Assembly: GCA_013372975.1 (NCBI GenBank)
Contig: JABXIS010000042.1
Location: 1-64,000 of the forward strand
DNA from: Alphaproteobacteria bacterium
GTDB taxonomy: Bacteria > Pseudomonadota > Alphaproteobacteria > Sphingomonadales > Kordiimonadaceae
Reading direction: 5' to 3'
DNA length: 64,000 bases
Below are positions 10,477-19,879 of this stretch, one piece after another. The notes under the pieces are model-generated. The model had not been told where the DNA came from, did no database searches, and saw only the letters and a program-made list of their open reading frames with translations. Within the stretch, counting starts at the first letter, position 1. Each line of letters starts with the position of its first letter. Position numbers and translations under genes: made by a program.

Positions 10477-10530
10477 CAGGCGAGTTGGCTCAAGAGCGTT
10501 GGCATCACATACCGGATTTTGATGTTCAGT

Positions 10531-10560
10531 AAAAAACTCCGTCCCAAAAGGGGCGGAGTT
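10531..10560 (-). terminator. Bidirectional terminator between the oxidoreductase and the Pmp3-type gene
   Basis: AACTCCGTCCC pairs with GGGGCGGAGTT (one wobble) around a four-base A loop. On the minus strand it is followed by TTTTTT and sits 46 bases after the small gene's stop, so it best serves that gene. On the plus strand the T tract is weak. Confidence 0.75.
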
Positions 10561-10605
10561 ATTTCATTGTGAACTACATGAAGCCATCGCTGGCGCCAGG
10601 CCTAG

Positions 10606-10764
10606 CTACTTTTTGGCGATGATATAAACGGCGTGAATGATGCCGGGGAAATAGCCAAATAGTGTCAGGATAATGTTGATCCAGAAATGCTTGCCAAGCC
10701 CTTCCTGCAGAAAAACACCAAGCGGTGGTAGCAGGATGGCAATAAGAATGCGGATAAGATCCAT
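10606..10764 (-). CDS. Pmp3/YqaE-family (UPF0057) mini membrane protein
   Basis: Very small hydrophobic protein of the Pmp3 family, linked in other organisms to membrane potential and stress tolerance. The 52 residues form two membrane helices with the family pattern ILLPPLGVFLQEG in the first half and ILTLFGYFPGIIHAVYII in the second. The start at 10764 (MDLIRIL) has GGGGAG eight to ten bases upstream; the longer frame to 10791 would include this ribosome binding site and is not accepted. It is expressed alone, with a terminator after it. Confidence 0.92.
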   Translation of the reverse strand: MDLIRILIAILLPPLGVFLQEGLGKHFWINIILTLFGYFPGIIHAVYIIAKK

Positions 10765-11043
10765 AGGAATGCTCCCCTTGTTCGCCCCCAACGGGCCATG
10801 GCCTCAGAGTAAATCATTATCTACCGAATAATCTGCAGAAAAAATATTCTATACAGAAGAAAATTTTGTTTGATGTTTTGTTTGCTGCAACATATATACC
10901 GCAAAACCGACACGAAAGGTTCACGGTAACAATGATAAAGACCACCCATATCAGGCTGCATTGCCACATGCGACGACGCTTAGCTTTTTAGTTCTGCCGC
11001 GTTATTTGTTTTTGGGTGCCTGGTGCACCAATGATATGGGAAT

Positions 11044-11595
11044 ATGTCGATGATCACGATTGATCGGGAACGGCCTTTTGACGGCGCCGCGATTGAGGCG
11101 CTTCTGGATTCAGCCTTCGGCCCTGAGCGGGTTACCAAATCTTCTTACGCCTTGCGGGAAAACAACCATCCTGTGCCAAGCCTCTCTTTTGTGGCGCGGC
11201 AGGATGAGCGCCTTGTTGGCACCATTCGCTTTTGGCCAATTCAGGTACAGGATATGCTGAGCGGGCGGCGGCTTGATGCGCTCCTGTTAGGGCCGCTCGC
11301 CATTGCACCTGACCTGCAAGGCAAGGGCACTGGCGGCCAGCTGATGGCGCGCGGTGTGGCAGCCGCCAATGCGGAAGGCCATCAGCGGATTCTCCTGGTG
11401 GGTGATATTGGCTATTATTCCAAATTCGGATTCGAGCCGGTTCTGCCGCGTTATATCACGTTGCCGGGTGGCAAAGATGCCCGGCGGTTGCTGGTGCGGC
11501 AGCCTGCGACAATCAGCTCCCTGCCGACTGTTGGCAAACTGGTGGTGCCTGCACCGGTGCCTGCCATTCACATGCCGGTGCCGCTTGTTGCCTGA
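11044..11595 (+). CDS. GNAT-family N-acetyltransferase (YhbS-like)
   Basis: Acyl-CoA-dependent acetyltransferase of unknown substrate. The 183 residues carry the GNAT fold with the acetyl-CoA pyrophosphate loop LQGKGTGGQLM near 97-107. A segment typical of YhbS proteins (VGDIGYYSKFGFEP) follows, then a C-terminal tail. Upstream, 10765-11043 is AT-rich with no gene. It does hold a 19-codon frame at 10932-10991 (MIKTTHIRLHCHMRRRLAF) with only a weak ribosome site. Confidence 0.85.
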   Translation: MSMITIDRERPFDGAAIEALLDSAFGPERVTKSSYALRENNHPVPSLSFVARQDERLVGTIRFWPIQVQDMLSGRRLDALLLGPLAIAPDLQGKGTGGQLMARGVAAANAEGHQRILLVGDIGYYSKFGFEPVLPRYITLPGGKDARRLLVRQPATISSLPTVGKLVVPAPVPAIHMPVPLVA

Positions 11596-11675
11596 GTGTT
11601 AGGCGAAACGATTGTTCCATCATGCCTTTTCATTGAAGGGGAAACCCCCATATAGTGAAGGGCATGGAGGAACCT

Positions 11676-12260
11676 ATGACAGAACCAGTGGCCCCCGGCC
11701 TTCGCCTTGAAGATATCCTGAAGCAGATAGACGGCCAGAAATTCCCGCCGGTTGACCGGTGGAACCCGGATTTCTGTGGTGATATAGATATGCGGATCGC
11801 ATCAGATGGCACCTGGTTCTATATGGGCACGCCGATCACGCGCGAACGTATGGTGCGATTGTTTTCCACGGTTCTGCGCAAAGACGAGGACGGCAAAACC
11901 TATCTGGTTACCCCCGTTGAGAAAATTGGCATTACGGTGGACGACGCACCGTTTGTGGCGACGCGTGTTGATATGCTGCAGGGCGATGCCGGCAAGGCCC
12001 TTAAATTTACCACTAATGTGGGTGATGAGGTAATCGCCGGCCCCGAGCATTGCATTCGGGTTGAGGTGAACGCCGAAACAGGCGAGCCAAGACCCTACAT
12101 CCATATTCGTGGCAGACTGGAGGCGTTAATCGCGCGTTCTGTTTTTTATGAACTCGTAGACCATGCAAGATCGGTAGAGAAGGGCGGCCAGACCAAGCTG
12201 GAACTGGAAAGCATGGGAGAATGTTTTTCCCTTGGCACACTGGAAAGTGAAGCTGGATGA
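11676..12260 (+). CDS. DUF1285 domain protein
   Basis: Conserved proteobacterial protein of unknown biochemical role. The start at 11676 is chosen because GGAGGA lies four bases before it; GTG 11655 and ATG 11664 are upstream alternatives that would contain this site. The 194 residues show the typical core WNPDFCGDIDMRIASDGTWF near residue 30-48, followed by MVRLFSTVLRKDEDGKTYLV and the TPVEK segment. The gene overlaps the NUDIX gene by four bases (ATGA) and heads a four-gene operon ending with the CCA-adding enzyme. This grouping is common in alphaproteobacteria. Confidence 0.9.
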   Translation: MTEPVAPGLRLEDILKQIDGQKFPPVDRWNPDFCGDIDMRIASDGTWFYMGTPITRERMVRLFSTVLRKDEDGKTYLVTPVEKIGITVDDAPFVATRVDMLQGDAGKALKFTTNVGDEVIAGPEHCIRVEVNAETGEPRPYIHIRGRLEALIARSVFYELVDHARSVEKGGQTKLELESMGECFSLGTLESEAG

Positions 12261-12880
12261 GGAACTGGCTTGCAGATGCGCTGGCAACAGACAATCCTGC
12301 CGCCAGGGGGAGGCGCAGTGATTATGATCTCAACCGGGACGCCAAGTTGGTGGAGCAATTGGGGAAGGCAGTCAGGCCGGCTGCGGTGCTTGTGCCTGTT
12401 GTCAATCATCCCGAGCAACCCACAATCCTTCTCACCAAACGCACGGACCATCTTACGAAACATGCAGGGCAGGTAAGCTTTCCCGGTGGTAAAGTGGATG
12501 ATACTGATACTGATGCCGTAGCGGCCGCCCTCAGGGAGGCCCATGAAGAGATCGGGCTTATGGCGGACAGGGTGGAGATATGTGGTTTTCTAGATACATA
12601 CCGAACGGGAACGGGCTTTGAAATTACGCCAGTCGTTGGGTTGGTATCACCGGGCTTTGAACTGGTGTTGCAGGAAAGCGAGGTGCAGGCCGCTTTTGAA
12701 GTGCCCCTTGATTTTTTCCTCGACCGCAAGAACCATCAGCGCCAGAGTGCCATGTGGCAAGGGGTCAGGCGCGAATATTATGCCATGCCCTATGGCGATT
12801 ATTTTATCTGGGGGGCAACGGCAGCTATGCTTGTAAATCTGTGTGATGTTATGGAAACCGTTAGGGAGAAGGGCAGATGA
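12257..12880 (+). CDS. NUDIX hydrolase, probable CoA pyrophosphatase
   Basis: Predicted Mg-dependent pyrophosphohydrolase acting on coenzyme A or related nucleotides. The 207 residues hold the NUDIX box, running from FPGGKVDD near 75-82 to ALREAHEEIGL near 91-101. The preceding LLTKRTDHLTKHAGQVSFPGG is the signature of the CoA-pyrophosphatase (NudL/PCD1) subgroup. It is coupled by four-base overlaps to the DUF1285 gene before it and the DUF6111 gene after it. Actual substrate is not shown. Confidence 0.9.
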   Translation: MRNWLADALATDNPAARGRRSDYDLNRDAKLVEQLGKAVRPAAVLVPVVNHPEQPTILLTKRTDHLTKHAGQVSFPGGKVDDTDTDAVAAALREAHEEIGLMADRVEICGFLDTYRTGTGFEITPVVGLVSPGFELVLQESEVQAAFEVPLDFFLDRKNHQRQSAMWQGVRREYYAMPYGDYFIWGATAAMLVNLCDVMETVREKGR

Positions 12881-13209
12881 TCGCAGCAATCCTGAGAATT
12901 GTACTGCTACTGGCCCCTCTGGTGGCGGTTATCATGTGGCTGCGCTGGCGCGTACGTGAAGACCGCACAGAAGAAGAACTGCAGGCTGACTTCGCGAAGA
13001 TGCGCATGTGGCTTGTTGCTATGCTTGGCATAACGCTGCTGGCGGCCCTTGGTTTGCGCTTTATGGATGATGGTACAGGGGATGCCCGCACCAAATATAT
13101 CCCGCCTCACACCGAAGACGGGGTTGTTGTGCCTGGTCGGTTTGTTCCGGCAGACGAGGACACAGGTAACGGCGGCAAGCAGGAAAAGCAGGACAGTGAC
13201 CAGAATTAA
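12877..13209 (+). CDS. DUF6111-type small membrane protein
   Basis: A 110-residue protein with two membrane helices (about 3-21 and 44-60) and a polar C-terminal tail containing YIPPHTEDGVVVPGRF, the conserved block of this alphaproteobacterial family. It overlaps the NUDIX gene by four bases and the CCA-transferase start by 14 bases, so all four are one tightly coupled operon. Function is unknown; the constant position between a NUDIX enzyme and a CCA-adding enzyme suggests a housekeeping role. Confidence 0.82.
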   Translation: MIAAILRIVLLLAPLVAVIMWLRWRVREDRTEEELQADFAKMRMWLVAMLGITLLAALGLRFMDDGTGDARTKYIPPHTEDGVVVPGRFVPADEDTGNGGKQEKQDSDQN

Positions 13210-14377
13210 CGCTGACTGGCTTGACCGGCGCTTATGCCAGAAGCTTGTGTTGGCACTAGGGGCAGATCGCGTCCGGTTCGTGGGTGGTGCCGTGCGTGAT
13301 ACTCTCGTGGGGCGCTCGATCAAGGATATTGATGCTGCGACGACCTGGCTTCCGGAAGAGACAAAGGCGCGCCTGGAAACGGCGGGTATTAAAGTCATCC
13401 CGACCGGCTTGCAGCACGGCACTGTAACGGCGGTGGCCGAAGGGGATGCCATCGAGGTGACCACGTTAAGGCAAGATGTGGAAACCGATGGCCGTCATGC
13501 CGTGGTTTCCTTTACTGACAGATGGGAAGAAGACGCAAAGCGTCGGGATTTTACAATGAATGCCCTTTACCTGTCGGCTGATGGCACGCTCTTTGATTAT
13601 TTTGGCGGCGCGGAAGATGCAGTGGCAGGGCGTGTTTGTTTCATAGGTGACGCCGCAGCGCGCATCGAAGAAGACGCACTAAGGATCATGCGGTTCTTTC
13701 GGTTTCATGCCCATTACGGCACGGGTGAAATGAACCCTGAAGGGCTTGAGGCCACACGGCGAAAGATGGCGCTTTTAGGCAAGCTTTCTGTCGAGCGCAT
13801 TCGTGACGAACTATTGAAGCTTCTGGCTGCCGATTGGCCGTGCGACGTTCTGAAATCTATGGATGATATTGGAGTATGGCCACATACCCCACTGGGAACT
13901 GTGGATTTGCACCTGCTACGAACTGTTATCGGAAACGAACGGCGGTTTGGATTCGAGGTGGATCCAATCGCTCGCCTTGCGGGTTTGGTTGGGGAAGGCG
14001 GTGATCCTGTGGGCAAAACCCTCAAGCTTTCCAATGACCAACGGGACAAGCTCTCTAAGGCGTGCCTCGGTTTGAGGTTGCGTGTGCCCGGCAATGTGCC
14101 GGCGATGAAATCCCTCATCTACCAATTTGGTCGAATGGCAGGAAAGATGACTGTTCTTATGGTTGTCGGTGACCTGGAGCGAGAAAAGGTCGATGTTGTC
14201 AAGGAATGGGAAATCCCAGAGTTTCCGATGAAAGGGCGCGACCTTCTAGCGCTTGGAATGCGGCCAGGGCCGGAGATTTCAAAGACGCTTCTGGTGCTCG
14301 AACAGGAATGGCTGAAAAGTGGCTTCAAGATTGGACGCGACGCGCTCCTTGAACGCGCCGCGGTTCTTATTGGCTAG
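13196..14377 (+). CDS. cca: CCA tRNA nucleotidyltransferase / poly(A) polymerase family
   Basis: Class II nucleotidyltransferase that adds or repairs the 3' CCA of tRNAs in the cytosol. The 393 residues start at GTG 13196, overlapping the previous gene by 14 bases. The catalytic core has the glycine-rich GGAVRD at 30-35 and the carboxylate pair Asp44/Asp46 (KDIDAAT). RRDFTMNALYL and IEEDALRIMRFFRFHAHYG follow as the head/neck motifs. The longer frame to 13049 runs through DUF6111 in another frame and is rejected. The stop lies four bases from the convergent SYLF gene. Confidence 0.93.
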   Translation: MTRINADWLDRRLCQKLVLALGADRVRFVGGAVRDTLVGRSIKDIDAATTWLPEETKARLETAGIKVIPTGLQHGTVTAVAEGDAIEVTTLRQDVETDGRHAVVSFTDRWEEDAKRRDFTMNALYLSADGTLFDYFGGAEDAVAGRVCFIGDAAARIEEDALRIMRFFRFHAHYGTGEMNPEGLEATRRKMALLGKLSVERIRDELLKLLAADWPCDVLKSMDDIGVWPHTPLGTVDLHLLRTVIGNERRFGFEVDPIARLAGLVGEGGDPVGKTLKLSNDQRDKLSKACLGLRLRVPGNVPAMKSLIYQFGRMAGKMTVLMVVGDLEREKVDVVKEWEIPEFPMKGRDLLALGMRPGPEISKTLLVLEQEWLKSGFKIGRDALLERAAVLIG

Positions 14378-14381
14378 AAAC

Positions 14382-14948
14382 TTATTCGCCGTTTAGCTTG
14401 TCATCTTTCCAGTATTTGGTGCCTTTGAGGGATGCCTGCAGGGCAAGGCCGGTCTTGGTCATCTGATAGATGCTCACCTTTTTGCTGAAGCCAGCGGCTT
14501 CTCCCAGATCGCCGCCTTTTTCGTTGGATTTGGCAGCGGCATCCGCTTCACCGGAGAAGTCCCAGCCTTTTTCGACAAAATCGTGCAGGCTGTCGCGGTC
14601 ATGGAAGATAAACACACTTCGGAAATCTTTGACGCCAAGGCCCAAACCAACGCTTGCGTTCCCCATTTTCATGAAAGTGTCGCGCCCGGTTTTCATGTCG
14701 CGCACCACACCACGGCCACCACCACCGCCAATCAGGAATACCTGGACACCGACGTTGGAAAACACGGCATACCCTTCGGAAACATCGATTTCAGCACGTG
14801 TCTGCGGGCGTTCTTTAAACAGCTCAGCCAACACTTCTTCGCGCATGTCCCGGATTTTATCGCGTTTCTTTTCTGCCTTATCGGCAAAACTTGGCATCGC
14901 AACAGCAAGGGCAAGCAAAAGGGAAACGGTTATTCGGGAAAAAGTCAT
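14382..14948 (-). CDS. SYLF-domain (YSC84-type) lipid-binding protein, exported
   Basis: Periplasmic or outer-membrane-facing protein with a C-terminal SYLF lipid-binding domain. Start at 14948 gives a 188-residue precursor with a clean Sec signal (SLLLALAVAMPSFA, cleavage near residue 23). The longer frame to 15008 would put extra polar residues before the signal. The SYLF core shows EGYAVFSNVGVQVFLIGGGG and MGNASVGLGLGVKDFRSVFIF. It converges on cca with only four bases between the stops, with no obvious terminator between them. Confidence 0.88.
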   Translation of the reverse strand: MTFSRITVSLLLALAVAMPSFADKAEKKRDKIRDMREEVLAELFKERPQTRAEIDVSEGYAVFSNVGVQVFLIGGGGGRGVVRDMKTGRDTFMKMGNASVGLGLGVKDFRSVFIFHDRDSLHDFVEKGWDFSGEADAAAKSNEKGGDLGEAAGFSKKVSIYQMTKTGLALQASLKGTKYWKDDKLNGE

Positions 14949-15029
14949 TGCAGATCTCGTTTGTTGTTTCAGATAGGGAATTGGATAGTCAGAAATCATG
15001 GCAGGCATGTGGCATTTCTGTCCTGATTG

Positions 15030-15476
15030 TCAGCCAACTGCAGTTTGGACGCCCAAAACGACAATAGCATAACGTGCGGCTTTACCAAGCGTAACCAACA
15101 CCAGAAAAATTGGCAGTGGCACCCTGAAAGCACCTGCCACCAACGTGAGCGGGTCACCAACAATTGGTAGCCACGCTAGCAGAAGAGACCATTTTCCGTG
15201 CCGGTGAAAGAAGGCGTGTGCCCGATCGTATTGTGCTTCTTTGAAGGGGAACCATTTTTTGTTGCGAAAGCGTGCAATGCCGTGCCCCAGCCACCAGTTG
15301 AGGACTGAACCTGCCACATTGCCTGTGGTGGCAGCCAGGAAAAGCCAAAGTGGTTGCCCTTCGCCAGCAGCCAGAAGTGCCGCCAGCGTAATTTCGGAAT
15401 AGGCGGGCAAGAGGGTTGCCGCCACAAAAGCGTTCAGGAACAGGCCAAAGTAGATTGCAAGTTCGGTCACGGCCAC
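15030..15476 (-). CDS. YqaA-family (SNARE-associated / DedA-like) membrane protein
   Basis: Inner-membrane protein of 148 residues, of the short YqaA branch of the DedA superfamily. It has four to five hydrophobic segments and the hallmark [14 protein letters not shown], plus [17 protein letters not shown], the conserved re-entrant segment with Gly-Asp-Pro. The gene starts (GTG 15476) ten bases before the hemF stop, so it is translated as the second gene of a hemF-yqaA unit. Larger relatives are undecaprenyl-phosphate or phospholipid flippases; the role of YqaA is not settled. Confidence 0.88.
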   Translation of the reverse strand: MAVTELAIYFGLFLNAFVAATLLPAYSEITLAALLAAGEGQPLWLFLAATTGNVAGSVLNWWLGHGIARFRNKKWFPFKEAQYDRAHAFFHRHGKWSLLLAWLPIVGDPLTLVAGAFRVPLPIFLVLVTLGKAARYAIVVLGVQTAVG

Positions 15477-16333
15477 TTGGCTTCGGGCGGTAGCGACATC
15501 AGGATCGCCTCCACATTGCCCCCGGTTTTCAGGCCAAAGGTGGTGCCGCGGTCATAAACCAGATTGAACTCGGCGTAATAGCCGCGATATTCCAGCTGTG
15601 TTTCGCGTTCCTCCGCTGTCCAGTCTTCGTTCATGTGACGGCGAATAAGGGCTGGATATATGTCATCGAACGTGCGGCCCACGTCCTGAGTGAAAGCGAA
15701 ATCCTTTTCCCAATCGCCTGTATTCAACTGGTCGTAGAAGATACCGCCTTCGCCGCGCGCCCTGTTGCGGTGTTTGATAAAGAAATATTCGTCACACCAT
15801 TTTTTATACTTCTCATAATAGGCCGGATCGTGCCGGTCACAGCAGTCCTGAAGCGCCTTGTGGAAGTCGGCTGTGTCCTGTGCGTTCGGTAGCGGCGCGT
15901 TAAGGTCAGCACCACCACCGAACCAGCTTTTGGTCGTGGCGATAAAGCGCGTATTCATATGAACGGCGGGCACGCGCGGGCTGTTCATATGGGCCACAAG
16001 GGAAATACCGGTGGCGAAAAAGCGCGGGTCTTCATCGGCGCCCGGTATGTTCTTGGCGAATTCTTCCGTAAAGGTGCCATGCACGGTGGAGATATTGACC
16101 CCAACCTTCTCAAAAACGCGGCCCCCGCGCATCAGTGACATGGTGCCACCACCACCCTGAGCACCATCGTCCTGATTGGTCCGTTCCCAGGTCTTGCGTT
16201 CGAATCGGCCTGCTGCACGGTTTGCCATCGGGCCTTCATTATCATCTTCGATTGCTTCGAAACTGGCGCAAATTTGGTTCCTGAGTTCCTCGAACCAGCG
16301 TGCGGCGGTTTGTTTTTTGTCCTCTAGTGTCAT
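15467..16333 (-). CDS. hemF: Oxygen-dependent coproporphyrinogen III oxidase
   Basis: Converts coproporphyrinogen III to protoporphyrinogen IX with O2 in aerobic haem synthesis; cytosolic. The 288-residue length is normal for HemF. Conserved blocks include [37 protein letters not shown] and WFGGGADLN, and the late GIFYDQL and [20 protein letters not shown]. Placed upstream of yqaA on the minus strand with a ten-base overlap. Confidence 0.97.
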   Translation of the reverse strand: MTLEDKKQTAARWFEELRNQICASFEAIEDDNEGPMANRAAGRFERKTWERTNQDDGAQGGGGTMSLMRGGRVFEKVGVNISTVHGTFTEEFAKNIPGADEDPRFFATGISLVAHMNSPRVPAVHMNTRFIATTKSWFGGGADLNAPLPNAQDTADFHKALQDCCDRHDPAYYEKYKKWCDEYFFIKHRNRARGEGGIFYDQLNTGDWEKDFAFTQDVGRTFDDIYPALIRRHMNEDWTAEERETQLEYRGYYAEFNLVYDRGTTFGLKTGGNVEAILMSLPPEAKWP

Positions 16334-16362
16334 GGTCTTGCCTTCTATTGCCCTGATCGGTC

Positions 16363-16827
16363 TTATTTTTTGATTGGGAATTGCCTGGTTTGCCTGAGCG
16401 CTTCCCCGAGCACCATCGACAGCGACACAGCCACATTGATGGAGCGCGCGGCTGCCTGCATGGGGATTGTAACCCGTGCATCGGCGGCCTCATGCACGAA
16501 ATCCGGTGCGCCCGTGGACTCGCTGCCCACCATAAGGATGTCGCCTGTTTCAAAACTGAAGTCGGTGTACGGCGTGTCTGACTTGGTGGTCAAGAGAATG
16601 AGTCTGCCCCCTGCCTCTTTTTTCCAGCCCTGAAATGCCTCCCAATCCATGTGATGATGCAGCGTTACAATGTCTGCATAGTCCATGGATGACCGCTTCA
16701 GCGCGCGGTGGGAGAAAGGGAATCCGCAGGGTTCGACCACATGCACAGGCACGTCCATGCAGGCGCCAAGGCGCAGCATTGTGCCCGTGTTTTGGGGCTG
16801 ATCTGGTTGGAAAAGGGCAATATTCAT
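16363..16827 (-). CDS. trmL: tRNA (cytidine(34)-2'-O)-methyltransferase
   Basis: SPOUT-class methyltransferase that modifies the wobble ribose of leucine tRNAs. From ATG 16827 the protein is 154 residues: [20 protein letters not shown] at the N-terminus, then [11 protein letters not shown] and the knot motif [20 protein letters not shown] near the C-terminus. The frame could begin at 16863, but the family starts at this Met. There is no strong ribosome binding site. The gene is in line with hemF (29 bases) on the minus strand. Confidence 0.94.
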   Translation of the reverse strand: MNIALFQPDQPQNTGTMLRLGACMDVPVHVVEPCGFPFSHRALKRSSMDYADIVTLHHHMDWEAFQGWKKEAGGRLILLTTKSDTPYTDFSFETGDILMVGSESTGAPDFVHEAADARVTIPMQAAARSINVAVSLSMVLGEALRQTRQFPIKK

Positions 16828-17131
16828 GCGGGCGAAGCTAATTCCATCGTGCGCAACGCGCAATGCAAAGCGTCAATATAATGTCACAGAAGGTGTTTTT
16901 TTTGGAAAATTGGCGGATAAATCCTTGCCTCTTGGTGCCCAGACGACTAAACAAATCCCAATTCGCTGGGCAGGGGCTGTCTGGCGATTGAATTTATGGT
17001 AAGCAGGATGCTGCGACTTCGTGCCGCAGGACTTTGCGTCCAAGCTCGGGTAGAAACACGCGACTGGAAACACACTTCGGGAAGCAACGATTGATCGCCT
17101 TTCGCATCGCGTTCCTGTCAGGGAAGATTAG
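16828..17131 (+). promoter_or_regulatory. Divergent intergenic region between trmL and petABC
   Basis: About 300 bases with no gene; it must carry the petA promoter and the trmL promoter. GGGAAG lies about six bases before the petA ATG. A long antisense frame (minus, 16994-17578) is a shadow of petA. No operator could be recognised. Confidence 0.5.
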
Positions 17132-17686
17132 ATGAGCACAATCAACAAGACAATTGACGGTGAAGAAGGCGCCACACGGCGCGATTTTCTTCATGTAGCC
17201 GCCACAGGACTTGGCGGCGTTGGCGCCGCTGCGGCCGTTTGGCCCTTTATCGACCAGATGAACCCTGCTGCTGACACATTGGCACTTGCCACTGTGGAAG
17301 TAGATCTCAGCGCCATTGGCGAGGGTGAAGCTGTGAAGGTGATGTGGCAAGGCAAGCCAATCTTCATTCGCCACCGTACCGCTACAGAGATCGAGGAAGC
17401 TCGGTCTGTTAATGTAGCTGAGCTGGTGGACAAGCAAACCGACGCAGAGCGAGTAACTGAAGGCCAGGAAAAATGGCTGGTTGTTACTGGTATCTGTACA
17501 CACCTTGGCTGTGTGCCAGTTGGTACATCCGATGGTGAAGATAAAGGTGAATTTGGTGGCTGGTTCTGCCCTTGTCACGGTTCACATTATGATACATCCG
17601 GGCGTATCCGGAAGGGTCCAGCGCCAAAGAACTTGCCGGTGCCGGTATATACCTTCCTCAGCGATACAACGCTGCAGATCGGGTAA
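17132..17686 (+). CDS. petA: Ubiquinol-cytochrome c reductase, Rieske iron-sulfur subunit
   Basis: High-potential [2Fe-2S] protein of the cytochrome bc1 complex. The 184 residues begin with a twin-arginine anchor ([12 protein letters not shown], Arg16-Arg17) that keeps one membrane helix. Cluster ligands are Cys122/His124 (CTHLGC) and Cys146/His149 (CPCHGSH), with Cys127/Cys148 as the stabilising disulfide. The typical [14 protein letters not shown] and [10 protein letters not shown] blocks are intact. First gene of petABC, 11 bases before petB. Confidence 0.98.
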   Translation: MSTINKTIDGEEGATRRDFLHVAATGLGGVGAAAAVWPFIDQMNPAADTLALATVEVDLSAIGEGEAVKVMWQGKPIFIRHRTATEIEEARSVNVAELVDKQTDAERVTEGQEKWLVVTGICTHLGCVPVGTSDGEDKGEFGGWFCPCHGSHYDTSGRIRKGPAPKNLPVPVYTFLSDTTLQIG

Positions 17687-17697
17687 GGGGAGCAATC

Positions 17698-18969
17698 ATG
17701 GCTGAATGGATTGATGCAAAGCCTAAAAACAAGGCTGCCGCCTGGTTGGAAGAACGCCTTCCGATTATTGGCCTCGTAAACAATGTTGTTGGTGTTGATA
17801 CGCCAACGCCACGTAACCTGAACTACTGGTGGAACTTTGGCTCCCTTGCGGGGTTGATGCTGGTTATCCAGATTATTTCAGGTGTTGTGCTTGCCATGCA
17901 CTATACGCCGAACACCCTGATGGCGTTCGACAGCGTTGAGCGCATCATGCGCGATGTAAACTATGGCTGGCTGATCCGCTACATGCACGCCAACGGTGCG
18001 AGCTTCTTCTTCATTGCGGTGTACATCCATATTTTCCGTGGATTGTACTATGGTTCATACAAGGCACCGCGTGAAGTATTGTGGATGCTTGGTATTGTGA
18101 TCTTCCTTCTCATGATGGCGACTGCTTTCATGGGGTATGTACTTCCTTGGGGCCAGATGTCCTTCTGGGGTGCAACAGTGATCACTAACCTTTTCTCGGC
18201 AATTCCGGTTGTAGGTGAAAGCATTGTGAGCTTGCTGTGGGGTGGTTTCTCTGTTGATAACCCAACATTGAACCGTTTCTTCAGCCTGCACTATCTTCTG
18301 CCGTTTGTGATTGCCGGTGTTGTGATCCTGCACATCTGGGCAAAGAAGGTATCCGATAGCGGCAACCCGCTGGGTATTGACGTGAAATCAAGCGCTGACC
18401 AGATCCCGTTCCACCCGTTCTATACGGTGAAGGACGCCTTTGGTGCTGCAGTATTCTTCGCGATTTTTGCTGCATTCCTTTTCTATATGCCGAACGCGCT
18501 TGGCCATCCGGATAACTATATTCCGGCTGAGCCTCTTGTGACGCCTGCGAGCATCGTGCCAGAGTGGTACTTCCTGCCATTCTACGCGATCCTGCGCGCG
18601 ATCGATTTCCCGCTCGGTATTCCATTCACTGACATCGTGTTTGTAGAAGCCAAACTTCTGGGTGTGCTTGCAATGTTTGCCTCTATCCTTGTTTGGTTTG
18701 GTCTGCCTTGGTTGGATACATCCAAGGTTCGTTCCGGCAAATTCCGTCCGATGTTCCGTTGGTTCTTTGCCTTCCTTGTGATCGACATGTTTGTGCTCAC
18801 TTGGCTTGGTGCACAGAAGCCAGAGGGTAACATTCCTTTCTACGGTAAAATCGCAACATTCTATTACTTCTCCTACTTCCTGTTGATCCTGCCGGTTCTG
18901 GGTAAGAGGGAAAAGACGTTGCCATTGCCGGAAAGCATTGCAAACCCAGTTGTTAAAGCTGCTGAGTAA
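17698..18969 (+). CDS. petB: Ubiquinol-cytochrome c reductase, cytochrome b
   Basis: Di-haem core subunit of complex III; eight membrane helices and both quinone sites. The 423 residues contain the paired haem histidines in [20 protein letters not shown] and in [18 protein letters not shown], the Qo-site PEWY motif ([12 protein letters not shown]) and [12 protein letters not shown]. It is a full-length bacterial cytochrome b, not the split b6/IV form. AAGGGGAG precedes the start. Strong codon bias matches its operon partners. Confidence 0.98.
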   Translation: MAEWIDAKPKNKAAAWLEERLPIIGLVNNVVGVDTPTPRNLNYWWNFGSLAGLMLVIQIISGVVLAMHYTPNTLMAFDSVERIMRDVNYGWLIRYMHANGASFFFIAVYIHIFRGLYYGSYKAPREVLWMLGIVIFLLMMATAFMGYVLPWGQMSFWGATVITNLFSAIPVVGESIVSLLWGGFSVDNPTLNRFFSLHYLLPFVIAGVVILHIWAKKVSDSGNPLGIDVKSSADQIPFHPFYTVKDAFGAAVFFAIFAAFLFYMPNALGHPDNYIPAEPLVTPASIVPEWYFLPFYAILRAIDFPLGIPFTDIVFVEAKLLGVLAMFASILVWFGLPWLDTSKVRSGKFRPMFRWFFAFLVIDMFVLTWLGAQKPEGNIPFYGKIATFYYFSYFLLILPVLGKREKTLPLPESIANPVVKAAE

Positions 18970-18981
18970 GGGAAAAGACCG

Positions 18982-19767
18982 ATGAAATTCGTTAAAAATA
19001 TCGCGATTGCCCTTACTGCTGTTGCTGGCCTTGCCGGTACAGCGATGGGCGCGGGTGCCGCAAAACACCCTATGCAGATGGAATGGTCCTTCAATGGCCC
19101 AACGGGTACATATGACCGTGCAGCAGCACAGCGTGGCTGGCAGGTATACAAAGACGTTTGTTCTGCGTGTCACAGCCTGAAATATTTCCGCTTCCGCAAC
19201 CTTGCCGATCTTGGTTACGAAGAGGACATGATCAAGGCATGGGCTGCTGAATACACTGTTGTTGATGGTGTAGACGACGCCGGTGACCCGAAAGAGCGTA
19301 GCGGTATGCCACAGGATGCATTCCCAAGCCCATTCCCGAACCCACAGGCAGCTGCGGCTTCAAACGGTGGTGCAGTACCGCCGGACTTGTCGCTGATCAC
19401 CAAGGCCCGTCACGACGGCGCCAACTATGTGTTCAGCCTGCTGACTGGTTATGAAGACGCTCCGGCCGATCATCCTATGCCTGCAGGCAAGAACTATAAC
19501 CCTTATTTCAAGGGTGGTAACATCTCCATGGCACCGCCGCTTTCGGAAGGTATCGTAGAATATGAAGACGGTACGCCTGCGACAACCGAGCAAATGGCAA
19601 AAGACCTGACCACATTCCTGATGTATGTGGCTGAGCCAAAGCTGGAAGCCCGCAAGCACATGGGCCTGAATGTTCTCTTGTACCTGGGCATCCTGATCAT
19701 CGTTCTTTATCTTTCGATGAAAAAGATCTGGAAGCCGGTTAAAGAAGGCAAGAATTTCTACGAGTAG
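18982..19767 (+). CDS. petC: Ubiquinol-cytochrome c reductase, cytochrome c1
   Basis: Membrane-anchored c-type cytochrome passing electrons to soluble cytochrome c. The 261 residues have a Sec signal (about 1-24), the haem-binding CSACH near residue 58, an axial Met in GGNISMAPPLSEG, and a single C-terminal anchor (LLYLGILIIVLYLSM). Twelve bases separate it from petB, and a strong terminator follows, closing petABC. Confidence 0.97.
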   Translation: MKFVKNIAIALTAVAGLAGTAMGAGAAKHPMQMEWSFNGPTGTYDRAAAQRGWQVYKDVCSACHSLKYFRFRNLADLGYEEDMIKAWAAEYTVVDGVDDAGDPKERSGMPQDAFPSPFPNPQAAAASNGGAVPPDLSLITKARHDGANYVFSLLTGYEDAPADHPMPAGKNYNPYFKGGNISMAPPLSEGIVEYEDGTPATTEQMAKDLTTFLMYVAEPKLEARKHMGLNVLLYLGILIIVLYLSMKKIWKPVKEGKNFYE

Positions 19768-19791
19768 GTTTTCCTACGAAAGGAAAACAGA

Positions 19792-19823
19792 AGGGCTGCG
19801 CCAAGGCGCGGCCCTTTTATTTT
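19792..19823 (+). terminator. Intrinsic terminator after petABC
   Basis: AGGGCTGCGCC and GGCGCGGCCCT form an 11-bp stem (one wobble) with a tight loop, followed by TTTTATTTT. Confidence 0.9.
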
Positions 19824-19879
19824 GCCTGTTGCCTAAAACCGAATGCCCTCTTAGACATTGAAACACGAGAGGATGTTTT

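Noticed and set aside
16994-17578. Minus-strand 194-codon ORF across the petA start
   Set aside because: Opposite frame of petA and its leader; petA is certain from its Rieske motifs.
18388-19173. Minus-strand 261-codon ORF across petB/petC
   Set aside because: Shadow of two conserved bc1 genes; no start signals.
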